From Bog-756 sp963831535 (GTDB lineage Bacteria; Actinomycetota; Acidimicrobiia; Acidimicrobiales; RAAP-2), in the NCBI GenBank assembly GCA_963831535.1, contig CAWHQP010000007.1:310001-374000 (forward strand): a DNA stretch of 64,000 nt, in the 5' to 3' direction. Made by a program: the position numbers and the translations under genes. Position 1 is the first letter of the stretch. Every line of letters begins with the position of its first letter. Positions 1-7,647 of the stretch are shown here, in pieces. The notes below the pieces were generated by a model, which saw nothing but the letters and a program-made list of their open reading frames with translations, searched no databases and was not told where the DNA came from.

Positions 1-900
1 GTGGCCATTCCGGTCGAGGTCGGTCCGCCGGTGGTCCCGTCGGGCACCGGCACCGCGGCCGTCGGCCACTTCGAACCCGAAGCCGCCCCCATCGCACTCG
101 ACGTCTCCCTCGATGCCGCCCTGGCTGTGCAGGGCGTGGTGGCCGGCTACGACGATGCCGAGGTGCTCCACGGGGTCGGCCTCGAGCTGCGTGCGGGCGA
201 GATCGTCGGCCTGCTCGGGGCCAACGGCGCCGGCAAGTCGTCGCTGTGCGCCGTCATTGCCGGACTGCTCGAACCGACGGCGGGCAGTGTCCACCTCGCC
301 GGCGTGGACCTGTCCGGGTTGCCCGCCTTCCGACGGGCCCGTGCCGGTCTCGACCTGGTGCCCGAGGCCCGTGGCATCTTCCCCGGACTGACGGTCGAGG
401 AGAACCTGACCCTCGCCTTGCCCGACGAGAAGGACCGGCAGCTGGCCTATGCCCGCTTTCCCGTGCTGGCCGAACGCCGCGGCCAGATCGCGGGACTTCT
501 CTCGGGCGGGGAACAGCAGATGCTCGGACTGGCCCCGGCCCTGGCCCGGCCGCCCAAGGTCTTCGTGGCCGACGAGCCGACCCTGGGGCTCGCGCCCATG
601 GCCGCCGCCGAGGTGATCCGGGCCATCGTCGAGTTGCGGGACAAGGGGAGCGCGGTGCTGCTCGTGGAGGAGAATGCCGAGAACGCCGTGGCCGTGGCCG
701 ACCGGCTGATCTTCATGGAGCTCGGCACCATCACCTGGGCCGGACCGGCCAGCTCGCTCGACGTGGACCAGCTGTCCGCCGTCTACCTGGGTGGTGGCCA
801 ACCGACGTCGGTGGCGGCGGACTCCCTGTCCGGTTCGTCCACCGGTCACGCGTCCGGAGCCACGCGGGGCACCCCCGAGGGCACCTCCCCTCGGCCGTGA
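1..900 (+). CDS. livF: Branched-chain amino acid-type ABC transporter ATP-binding protein (LivF-like), possibly 5'-incomplete
   Basis: ATPase subunit that would power a Liv/HAAT-type importer at the inner face of the membrane. Walker A GANGAGKS lies at about residues 73-80, the ABC signature LSGGEQQ at about 167-173 and Walker B VFVADEP at about 187-193, in the order and spacing of the LivF family. The GTG at base 1 is only the first possible start inside the window. About 40 Ala/Pro/Gly-rich residues precede the nucleotide-binding domain, where LivF proteins normally have only a few, so the real gene may begin upstream, for example as the C-terminal half of a LivM/LivG-LivF fusion. A roughly 30-residue Ser/Thr/Gly tail also exceeds the usual 235-240 aa. 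A Liv-type binding protein begins at 63348, far away and probably not its direct partner. Confidence 0.85.
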   Translation: MAIPVEVGPPVVPSGTGTAAVGHFEPEAAPIALDVSLDAALAVQGVVAGYDDAEVLHGVGLELRAGEIVGLLGANGAGKSSLCAVIAGLLEPTAGSVHLAGVDLSGLPAFRRARAGLDLVPEARGIFPGLTVEENLTLALPDEKDRQLAYARFPVLAERRGQIAGLLSGGEQQMLGLAPALARPPKVFVADEPTLGLAPMAAAEVIRAIVELRDKGSAVLLVEENAENAVAVADRLIFMELGTITWAGPASSLDVDQLSAVYLGGGQPTSVAADSLSGSSTGHASGATRGTPEGTSPRP

Positions 901-915
901 CGCTTCGGTGCGGCC

Positions 916-948
916 GGCCACCGTCCGGTGGCCCCAGACCACCGGTGG
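916..948. terminator. GC-rich double stem-loop after the ABC ATPase gene
   Basis: Directly after the stop codon at 900 there is an 8-bp inverted repeat, GGCCACCG-TC-CGGTGGCC (916-933), followed by a second palindrome CCACCGGTGG (939-948). There is no T-tract, so intrinsic termination is possible but unproven. A TAGGAT -10-like element follows at 952-957. Confidence 0.3.
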
Positions 949-972
949 CGGTAGGATCGTTACGGAGTTGAA

Positions 973-985
973 AGAACAGCATTCT
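973..985. promoter_or_regulatory. Dyad operator candidate (AGAAC-AGC-ATTCT)
   Basis: Matches the recurring AGAAC-N3-GTTCT dyad at 9 of 10 arm positions and is followed by C. It lies just after a TAGGAT -10-like box (952-957) and 12 bp before the ATG at 998, so a bound protein would block early transcription. See the regulon finding. Confidence 0.45.
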
Positions 986-997
986 CGGGAGGAAGCC

Positions 998-2296
998 ATG
1001 CACGAGGTTGATGACCTCATCCTGATCAGCGTCGATGACCATGTCATCGAGCCACCCGATCTCTTCGTCGGGCACCTCGATGCCAGGTACCAGGACCGGG
1101 CACCGAAGCTCACCCGCAACGCCGAGGGCTCCGATGTCTGGACCTTCGGCCAGGTGGTCATGGAGACCGCCGCACTCAATGCCGTGGCCGGACGACCGAA
1201 GGAGGAGTACGGGCTCGAGCCCCAGAGTCTCGACGAGGTCCGTCCTGGTTGCTACGACGTGAACGAGCGGGTGAAGGACATGGATGCCGGGGGTGTCCTG
1301 GCCTCCATGAACTTCCCGTCGTTCCCCACGTTCACCGCCCGCGTCTTCGCCAGCGAGGACGCCGACCTGTCCCTCGCCCTGGTGCGCGCCTACAACGACT
1401 GGCACATCGACGAGTGGTGCGGAGCGTACCCCGAGCGCTTCATCCCCATGGCCGTACCGGTCATCTGGGACGCCGAGCTGACCGCCGCGGAGATCCGTCG
1501 CACGGCGGCCAAGGGCTGTCACTCGCTCAGCTTCACCGAGAACCCGGCGGCCCTCGGGTATCCGAGCTTCCACGACGCGTACTGGGATCCGGTGTGGAAG
1601 GCGTGCTGCGACACGGGCACCGTGCTCTCCATCCACCTCGGCTCGTCCGGCCGGCTCTCCATCCCCGCCGTCGACTCCCCTCCGGACGTGATGATCACCC
1701 TGCAGCCCATGAATATTCAGTCGGCGGCGGCCGATCTCTTGTGGTCACGGGTGTTGAAGAACTTCCCGGACCTGCGGGTGGCCCTGTCCGAGGGCGGAAC
1801 CGGGTGGGTACCGTACTTCCTTTCCCGGGTTGACCGGACCTTCGAGATGCATCATGCCTGGACCCTGCAGGACTTCGGGGGCCGGCTCCCGAGCGAGGTC
1901 TTCCGCGAGCACTTCCTGACCTGCTTCATCAGCGATCCAGTCGGCATCCAGCTGCGCCACGCCATCGGCATCGACAACATCGCCTGGGAGGCCGACTATC
2001 CCCACAGCGACTCCATGTGGCCGAGCGCGCCTGAGGAGCTCGAGTCCGAATTCACCAAGAACGCCGTCCCCGAGGGCGACATCAAGAAGATGACCCACGA
2101 GAACGCCATGCGTTGGTACTCGTTCGACCCCTTCTCCCGCATCACCCGAGAGGACGCCACCGTCGGGGCGTTGCGCCGACGGGCGGCGGGCCATGACGTG
2201 TCCACCATGGCGCGGAGCACGCGGATCCGTACTGCCGACGAGAAGCTCGAGGGCTTCCGTGTCCGGGCCCGTCGGGCTGTCGCCGCCGCCGGTTAG
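998..2296 (+). CDS. Amidohydrolase family 2 (ACMSD-like) metal-dependent hydrolase/decarboxylase
   Basis: 432-aa TIM-barrel amidohydrolase of the Amidohydro_2/ACMSD type, usually metal-dependent hydrolases or decarboxylases of aromatic or CoA-pathway acids. The N-terminal SVDDHVIEPP carries the family's D-x-H metal site. A later SIHLG supplies a His ligand and EADYPHSDSMWP the catalytic Asp. ATG 998 is chosen because GGGAGGAAG sits 5-7 nt upstream and the conserved N-terminus starts there; an open frame runs further upstream but overlaps the ABC gene. The C-terminal 50 residues are basic and family-atypical. It has its own promoter, with a -10-like TAGGAT and the dyad at 973-985. Its stop converges with the GntR gene after 22 bp. 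Substrate unknown. Confidence 0.9.
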   Translation: MHEVDDLILISVDDHVIEPPDLFVGHLDARYQDRAPKLTRNAEGSDVWTFGQVVMETAALNAVAGRPKEEYGLEPQSLDEVRPGCYDVNERVKDMDAGGVLASMNFPSFPTFTARVFASEDADLSLALVRAYNDWHIDEWCGAYPERFIPMAVPVIWDAELTAAEIRRTAAKGCHSLSFTENPAALGYPSFHDAYWDPVWKACCDTGTVLSIHLGSSGRLSIPAVDSPPDVMITLQPMNIQSAAADLLWSRVLKNFPDLRVALSEGGTGWVPYFLSRVDRTFEMHHAWTLQDFGGRLPSEVFREHFLTCFISDPVGIQLRHAIGIDNIAWEADYPHSDSMWPSAPEELESEFTKNAVPEGDIKKMTHENAMRWYSFDPFSRITREDATVGALRRRAAGHDVSTMARSTRIRTADEKLEGFRVRARRAVAAAG

Positions 2297-2318
2297 CCCG
2301 GTCGGCAACCCCGTAGCG

Positions 2319-2999
2319 TCACGCCCGGGCCACACGCACGCCGGCCGCCCCGTCGGCTCCGGTCTCCCGGGCCCGCAGCCAATCGCCCAGGGCCGCGCCG
2401 GCGTCGAGCACGTGCGACTCGGTGAGCGTGCGTGCCGTAGTGGCATCGCCCCGATCGATGGCCTCCAGCAGCAGGGCGTGGTCGGCACGGCTCCGACCCA
2501 CCTGTTCGGGGAAGAGCTCGAAGTAGCTGGCCGGCACCACCCGCACCGCCTGGCGCAGGTAGGTCATGAGGCGCGGCGAGCCCGACGCGTGGTTGAGGGC
2601 ACGGTGGAAGCTCCAGTTGGCGGCAACCACATCGTCGGCATGGCCGACCTCCTGGGCCAGATCGTGCAGACGCACCCGCTCGGCTCCGGTGATCCGCTCG
2701 GTGGCCCACTCAGCCGCCTTGCCGGACAGGGTGGCCAGGACGGCGAAGTTGTCCACGGCATCCTCGGGGGAGATGCCGAGCACGGTGATCCCGCTGCGCG
2801 GGGTGACGGTGACCAGGCCCTCGTAGGAAAGCTCGAGGAGGGCCTCGCGCACCGGCGTCCGGCTGGTGCCGAACTCGCGGGTGATCTCGTCGAGGTCAAG
2901 GCGCGTGCCGGGCGCCAGCCGTCCGGTGAGGATCCGGTCGCGCAGCTCGCCGGCGGCGCGGGCCCGCACGGTGCTGCCGATCGATTTGAAATTTGACAT
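2319..2999 (-). CDS. GntR family transcriptional regulator, FCD (FadR/VanR-type) ligand domain
   Basis: 226-aa repressor-type regulator. The N-terminal winged helix (about residues 10-75) contains the GntR signature SRTPVREALLEL. The C-terminal FCD helical domain (about 80-205) carries the spaced His residues (FHRALNHASGS, HALLLEA, ESHVLDA) that bind metal and ligand in FadR/VanR relatives. It is divergent from the LLM monooxygenase operon at 3078, the usual layout for a local regulator of that operon. No Shine-Dalgarno precedes the ATG; an AT-rich stretch with TAAAAT and TAGTAT boxes lies just upstream, so the mRNA may be leaderless. Effector unknown, probably an acyl-CoA or acid intermediate. 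Confidence 0.92.
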   Translation of the reverse strand: MSNFKSIGSTVRARAAGELRDRILTGRLAPGTRLDLDEITREFGTSRTPVREALLELSYEGLVTVTPRSGITVLGISPEDAVDNFAVLATLSGKAAEWATERITGAERVRLHDLAQEVGHADDVVAANWSFHRALNHASGSPRLMTYLRQAVRVVPASYFELFPEQVGRSRADHALLLEAIDRGDATTARTLTESHVLDAGAALGDWLRARETGADGAAGVRVARA

Positions 3000-3077
3000 A
3001 TCAGATACTACATTTTAAACGAACGGCAGCGCCAGCACCCTGGCCGTCTGCGGTGATCGCGGTATAGAGGAGCGTCT
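3000..3077. promoter_or_regulatory. Divergent AT-rich promoter region between GntR and LLM operon
   Basis: The 78 bp between the divergent starts contain an unusually AT-rich patch, roughly 2985-3020, with -10-like boxes for both directions and a TGA-CATA-TCA element. It is the likely binding site of the neighbouring GntR protein. No long perfect inverted repeat is visible. The plus-strand gene has AGAGGAG at 3065-3071. Confidence 0.5.
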
Positions 3078-4433
3078 GTGACCATGGCGAAGCGGCAGAT
3101 GTCCCTGGTGGGGTTCATGCAAGCGGGAAGCACGACGGTGTATGCCGGATCATGGCGCCATCCGGCCACCGAACATGGGTTCCTCGACGCCGGCTACTAC
3201 GCCAAGCTGGGACGGACCCTCGAAGAGGGCTGTTTCGACATGATGTTCTTCGACGACCGCCTGGCCATGCCCGGCATCTACGGCGGTTCGGTGGCCGACG
3301 CCGTGCGCCTCGGGGCCCGTCCGGTCAAGCTGGACCTCAGCATCGTGCTGGGCATCGTGGCTGCGGCCACCGAGCGGATCGGCCTCGGGGCGACCTACTC
3401 GACGACCTACTACTCGCCCTTCCACGTGGCCCGCACCTTCGCCACGCTCGACCATCTGTCCGGTGGTCGGGCGGCCTGGAACATCGTCACCTCGGTCAAC
3501 GACAGCGAGGCCCAGAACTACGGGCTGAAGGAGCACCTCGCCCACGACGCCCGCTACGACCGGGCCGACGAGTTCCTCGAGGTGGCCACGGGCCTGTGGG
3601 ACACCTGGGAGGACGACGCCCTCGTCCTCGACCGGGCCAGTGGCACCTTCGCCGATCCGGACAAGGTCCACGAGCTCGACTACGAGGGGGAGTGGTTCAG
3701 CGCCCGCGGTCCCCTCACTGTGCCCCGGTCACCCCAGGGCCGCCCAGTGCTCCTCCAGGCCGGGTCGTCGGGCCGCGGCCGCGACTTCGCTGCCCGCTGG
3801 GCCGAGCTGATCTTCACCGGTGACCCGGGCCTCGAGGTGGCCACGACGCACTACAAGGAACAAAAAGACGCCATCGCCGGGGCCGGGCGCGACCCGGACT
3901 CGGTCAAGATGCTGCCCATGGTGTACACCGTGGTGGGTGAGTCCCATGCCCACGCCGAGGAGCGTGAGGACCTGTTCCTCCACTCGCTGGTCGATCCCCA
4001 GGCCTCGCTCTGCCTGCTGTCGGAACTGATGAACTACGACTTCTCCGGACTGCCCCTCGATGCCCCCATCACGGATGAGCTCATCGGGTCGGTCTCGGGT
4101 ATCCGCGGCCTCGTCCAGAACCTGAGAACGCACATCGGCGGGGACACCGTGACCCTTGCCGACCTGGCCGGGCACCGGGCCACTCTGCTGCAAGGCCCGC
4201 GCTTCGTGGGTACCGGTGCCGAGGTGGCCGACCAGATGGAGGAGTGGATCGAAGCCGAGGCGTGCGACGGCTTCACCGTGGCCGCCACCCACACACCCGG
4301 CGCCTACGAAGACGTGGTCCGCCTGGTCGTGCCCGAGCTCCAACGCCGCGGCGTGTTCCGCGACCGGTACACCGGCGAGACCCTGCGCGACACCCTCGGA
4401 CTGGCCCGTCCCGAGGTCGTGCAGCATGCCTGA
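3078..4433 (+). CDS. LLM-class FMN-dependent monooxygenase (NtaA/SnaA/DszA-like)
   Basis: 451-aa luciferase-like TIM barrel of the NtaA/SnaA/DszA branch, which oxygenates or C-S/C-N cleaves substrates with FMNH2 and O2. Typical blocks are LGATYSTTYYSPFHVARTFA, DHLSGGRAAWNIVTS, the RYDRADEF segment and QAGSSGRGRDFAAR. The length fits the family (430-460 aa). GTG 3078 is preferred over ATG 3084 because AGAGGAG lies about 7 nt upstream. No flavin reductase gene lies in this operon, so FMNH2 must come from elsewhere. First gene of a run reaching 9269. The CoA-transferase start overlaps its stop, indicating translational coupling. Probably controlled by the divergent GntR protein. Confidence 0.92.
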   Translation: MTMAKRQMSLVGFMQAGSTTVYAGSWRHPATEHGFLDAGYYAKLGRTLEEGCFDMMFFDDRLAMPGIYGGSVADAVRLGARPVKLDLSIVLGIVAAATERIGLGATYSTTYYSPFHVARTFATLDHLSGGRAAWNIVTSVNDSEAQNYGLKEHLAHDARYDRADEFLEVATGLWDTWEDDALVLDRASGTFADPDKVHELDYEGEWFSARGPLTVPRSPQGRPVLLQAGSSGRGRDFAARWAELIFTGDPGLEVATTHYKEQKDAIAGAGRDPDSVKMLPMVYTVVGESHAHAEEREDLFLHSLVDPQASLCLLSELMNYDFSGLPLDAPITDELIGSVSGIRGLVQNLRTHIGGDTVTLADLAGHRATLLQGPRFVGTGAEVADQMEEWIEAEACDGFTVAATHTPGAYEDVVRLVVPELQRRGVFRDRYTGETLRDTLGLARPEVVQHA

Positions 4434-5628
4434 GGTGGGCGGCCCGCTCCACGGCGTGCGCGTGGTGGACGCGGCCACTCTGGCCGCCGGACCGCTGGTG
4501 GCGACGGCCATGGGCGAGTTCGGCGCCGACGTCATCAAGGTGGAGCAGCCCGGGGTGGGCGATCCGTTGCGCACCTGGGGGGACCGCAAGGGCGACATCG
4601 GACTGGTGTGGAAGTCGATGAGCCGCAACAAGCAATGCGTGACCCTGGACCTTCGCCAGACCGACGGCCAGGACCTCTTCCACCGCCTGCTCGAGGTGAG
4701 CGATGTGCTGGTCATCGGAAACCGGCCCAGCGCGATGGCCCGGTGGGGGATCGACTACGAGTCGGTCCACGAGCGCCATCCACAGCTGGTCATGCTCCAC
4801 GTGAGCGGGTACGGGAGCGGGGGCCCGAAGAGCGACAGCCCCGGCTTCGGCACGCTGGCCGAGGCCATGAGCGGCTTCGCCCACCTCACCGGTCAGCCCG
4901 ACGGACCCCCCACCCTCCCGCCGTTCATGCTGGCCGACGGCGTGGCCGCCCTGGCCGCCACCTATGCCGTGATGATGGCCCTCTACCACCGGGACGTGCA
5001 CGGCGGCGGTGGGCAGTTGGTGGACGTCAACCTCATCGAGCCGCTGGCCCGGCTCATCGAATCCTCCACCTTGGCCTACGACCAGCTGGGCACCGTCACC
5101 GGCCGCGTGGGCAACCGCTTCGACGCCAGTGCCCCCCGCAACGCCTACCGGACGGCCGACGACAAGTGGCTGGCCATCTCCAGCGCGTCCCCCAATATCG
5201 CTGCCCGCGTCTACCGGGCCATCGATCGGCCCGACCTGGCCGAGAACCCCGACTATGTGGATTCCATCCCCCGTCAGCAGCGGGCCGGTGAGGTCGACAA
5301 ACTGGTGGCCGACTGGGTGGTCACCCGTACCCTGGCCGAGGCCATGGCCGTCTTCGAGGCCGCGTCGGTGGCTGCCGCACCCATCTACGACGCCGAGCAG
5401 CTACTGGCCGACGAGCACCTGGCCGCCCGGGGCACCTTTGTCGAAGTCGACGATCCCGACCTCGGGTCCATGACCGTCCAGGCGCCGGTGGCCGTCCTGA
5501 CCGAGACCCCCGGGCGGATCGACCATCTCGGCCGATCGCTCAGCGCCGACAGCGACGCCGTCTTCGGCGATCTGCTCGGCATCGACCCCGACCGTCTGGC
5601 CGCCCTCCGGGCGTCCGGCGTCATCTGA
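4426..5628 (+). CDS. Type III CoA-transferase (CaiB/BaiF family)
   Basis: 400-aa class III CoA-transferase moving CoA between acyl-CoA and a free acid, activating a pathway acid without ATP. The N-terminal GVRVVDAATLAAGPLVATAM and GADVIKVEQPGVGDPLRTW blocks are family hallmarks. The catalytic Asp is probably that of FMLADGVAALAA, at the usual position near residue 170. ATG 4426 overlaps the previous stop by 8 nt. The next gene, a CitE-like lyase, starts 22 nt after its stop. Members form interlocked dimers in the cytoplasm. Donor and acceptor cannot be deduced. Confidence 0.92.
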   Translation: MPEVGGPLHGVRVVDAATLAAGPLVATAMGEFGADVIKVEQPGVGDPLRTWGDRKGDIGLVWKSMSRNKQCVTLDLRQTDGQDLFHRLLEVSDVLVIGNRPSAMARWGIDYESVHERHPQLVMLHVSGYGSGGPKSDSPGFGTLAEAMSGFAHLTGQPDGPPTLPPFMLADGVAALAATYAVMMALYHRDVHGGGGQLVDVNLIEPLARLIESSTLAYDQLGTVTGRVGNRFDASAPRNAYRTADDKWLAISSASPNIAARVYRAIDRPDLAENPDYVDSIPRQQRAGEVDKLVADWVVTRTLAEAMAVFEAASVAAAPIYDAEQLLADEHLAARGTFVEVDDPDLGSMTVQAPVAVLTETPGRIDHLGRSLSADSDAVFGDLLGIDPDRLAALRASGVI

Positions 5629-5650
5629 TCCGTCCCCTGAGGAGGAACCC

Positions 5651-6562
5651 GTGCGAGTACCCCGCGCCCGACGGTCCGAGTTGGCCACCCCGGCCAGCAG
5701 CGAACGGATGTGCGAGAAGGCGGCCACCTCCGGCGCCGACCTCGTCTTCTTGGACCTCGAGGACGCCTGCGCCCCGGTAGCCAAAGAGGCGGCCCGGGGA
5801 ACCGCGGTCGCCGCACTGACCAGGCTGGACTGGGGCCGCACGGTCCGCGCCGTCCGGGTCAACGGCCTCGAGACCCCGTGGTGCCACGAGGACATCATCG
5901 AGGTGGTCACCGGTGCCCGTGACTCACTGGACGTGCTCATCGTGCCCAAGGCCCGCTCGGCGCGGGACGTCTGGTGGGTCGATGTGCTCCTGACCCAGCT
6001 CGAGACCAAGCTGGGCATGACCAAGCGCATCGGGCTCGAGGTGCTGATCGAGGAGGCCGAGGGGCTGTCCAACGCCCCCGAGATCGCCCGGGCCAGTGAC
6101 CGGCTGGAGGCCATCATCTTCGGGGCCGGTGATCTGTCCGCCTCGCTGCGGGCCCGGGTGGACGGCAATTTCGACCCGATCGGCGAGTACCCCGGCGATT
6201 TCTGGCACTTCGCCCGGGTCCAGGTGTTGGCGGCGGCCCGCGGCGCGGGCATCGACGCCATCGATGCACCGCATCCGGCCTACCGGGACCCGGAGGGCTT
6301 CCGGCGATCGGCGGTGCACGCCAGCCTGCTTGGCTTCGACGGCAAGTGGGCCATCCATCCCGACCAGATCGCCATCGCCCACGAGGTCTTCGCCCCGACG
6401 GAGCGCGAGATCGCCGAGGCCCGGGAGTCCATCGAGACCTACCGCAGCTCCGAGGCCGACGGGGTGGGGGCCATCGGCCGGGACGGGAAGCTGGTCGATG
6501 CCGCCCACATGCGCCTGGCCGAGAACGTGTTGTACAAGGCGTCACTGGCCGACGACCACTGA
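5651..6562 (+). CDS. HpcH/HpaI aldolase / CitE-like CoA-ester lyase
   Basis: 303-aa Mg2+-dependent lyase of the CitE/malyl-CoA lyase superfamily. Visible motifs are LVFLDLEDACAPVAKE (metal site), VRVNGLETPW, the metal/CoA site FGAGDLSASL and KWAIHPDQIAIAHEVFAPT near the C-terminus, all in superfamily order. It should make or break a C-C bond next to a CoA thioester, for example a beta-hydroxyacyl-CoA giving acyl-CoA plus an oxo acid. GTG 5651 has a strong TGAGGAGGA 4-5 nt upstream. The preceding CoA-transferase may supply its CoA ester. A second CitE-like gene lies at 12422; the two differ clearly in sequence. Confidence 0.9.
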   Translation: MRVPRARRSELATPASSERMCEKAATSGADLVFLDLEDACAPVAKEAARGTAVAALTRLDWGRTVRAVRVNGLETPWCHEDIIEVVTGARDSLDVLIVPKARSARDVWWVDVLLTQLETKLGMTKRIGLEVLIEEAEGLSNAPEIARASDRLEAIIFGAGDLSASLRARVDGNFDPIGEYPGDFWHFARVQVLAAARGAGIDAIDAPHPAYRDPEGFRRSAVHASLLGFDGKWAIHPDQIAIAHEVFAPTEREIAEARESIETYRSSEADGVGAIGRDGKLVDAAHMRLAENVLYKASLADDH

Positions 6563-6588
6563 ACGCGACGACAGGGGAGTGGATGGAT

Positions 6589-7647
6589 ATGGATGCTGAG
6601 GGCACGACTCCGTACCGGGTCGTCCAGTGGGCCACCGGCAACATCGGGACGCGTTCGCTGCAGGGGGTGATCGGGCACGGCGACCTCTCGCTGGTCGGGC
6701 TGTACGTGTACTCGCCGGACAAGGTGGGCCGGGACGCCGGCGAACTGTGTGGGCAGCCTCCTGTCGGTGTGGTGGCCACCGCTGACATCGAGGAGATCCT
6801 CGGTCTCGACGCCGACTGCGTGCTCTACATGCCCCGGGCTCTGGATGTGGACGACGTGTGCCGACTGCTCGAGTCGGGTGCCAACATCGTCACCACCCGG
6901 GGTGAGTTCCACCACCCGGGCAGCATGGACCCGGACACGAGGGAGCGGGTCGAGTCGGCCTGCCGGACCGGGGGCGCGTCGATCCACAGCACGGGCAGCA
7001 GCCCGGGGTTCATCTCCGAGGCCGTGCCCGTGGTGCTGACCTCGATCCAGCGGGAGCTCGAGAGCCTGCTCATCGAGGAGTTCGCCGATCTCTCCCGCCG
7101 CAATTCGCCGGAACTGTTGTTCGACCTGATGGGGTTCGGCGCGGATCCCGACTCCTTTGATCCCGGACGTTGGTCACACGGTGCGGCCAGCTTCGGCCCG
7201 TCCCTCCGGCTGGTGGCCGACGCCGTCGGCCTCCCCCTCGACTCGGTGGAGGCCACCGGCGAGGTCGCCGTGGCCCGGCAGGCCACCGAGATCGCCGCTG
7301 GACGGCTGGAGGCGGGAACGGTGGCCGCGCTGCGTATGCGCGTCACGGGCGTGCGGGCCGGCCGCCCCTTCCTCACCTTCATGGCCAACTGGTACTGCAC
7401 CGACGACCTCGAGCCGGTCTGGGACCTCGGACCGACGGGCTGGAGGCTGACGGTCGCCGGTGACGCGCCCCTCAGTATCGACATGCGGTTCGACTTCCCG
7501 CTGGAGGAGATGGGCGCCTACACCCCCGGGTACACGGCCAACCGGGCCGTCAACGCCGTGGCCGTGGTCTGCGCGGCCCAGCCGGGGATCCGCACCACGG
7601 TGGAGCTGCCCCAGATCGTCGCCACCCTGTCGGACCCGGAGCGGTGA
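6589..7647 (+). CDS. Dihydrodipicolinate reductase-like NAD(P)-dependent oxidoreductase (DapB-like superfamily)
   Basis: 352-aa protein with an N-terminal Rossmann fold, YRVVQWATGNIGTRSLQGVIGH, and a C-terminal half typical of the DapB-like/2,4-diaminopentanoate-dehydrogenase group common in actinobacterial acyl-CoA clusters. The segment STGSSPGFISEAVPVVLTS is a group marker. It is not a lysine-biosynthesis DapB: it is longer and sits among catabolic genes. Two ATGs are possible, at 6583 and 6589. I chose 6589 because GGGGAG ends 9 nt before it. The stop overlaps the DUF35-thiolase start (GTGA). Substrate unknown. Confidence 0.85.
   Translation: MDAEGTTPYRVVQWATGNIGTRSLQGVIGHGDLSLVGLYVYSPDKVGRDAGELCGQPPVGVVATADIEEILGLDADCVLYMPRALDVDDVCRLLESGANIVTTRGEFHHPGSMDPDTRERVESACRTGGASIHSTGSSPGFISEAVPVVLTSIQRELESLLIEEFADLSRRNSPELLFDLMGFGADPDSFDPGRWSHGAASFGPSLRLVADAVGLPLDSVEATGEVAVARQATEIAAGRLEAGTVAALRMRVTGVRAGRPFLTFMANWYCTDDLEPVWDLGPTGWRLTVAGDAPLSIDMRFDFPLEEMGAYTPGYTANRAVNAVAVVCAAQPGIRTTVELPQIVATLSDPER

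Noticed and set aside
2193..2996. Long plus-strand open frame opposite the GntR gene
   Set aside because: It is the mirror of a clearly conserved FCD regulator; the composition is that of an antisense frame in high-GC DNA.
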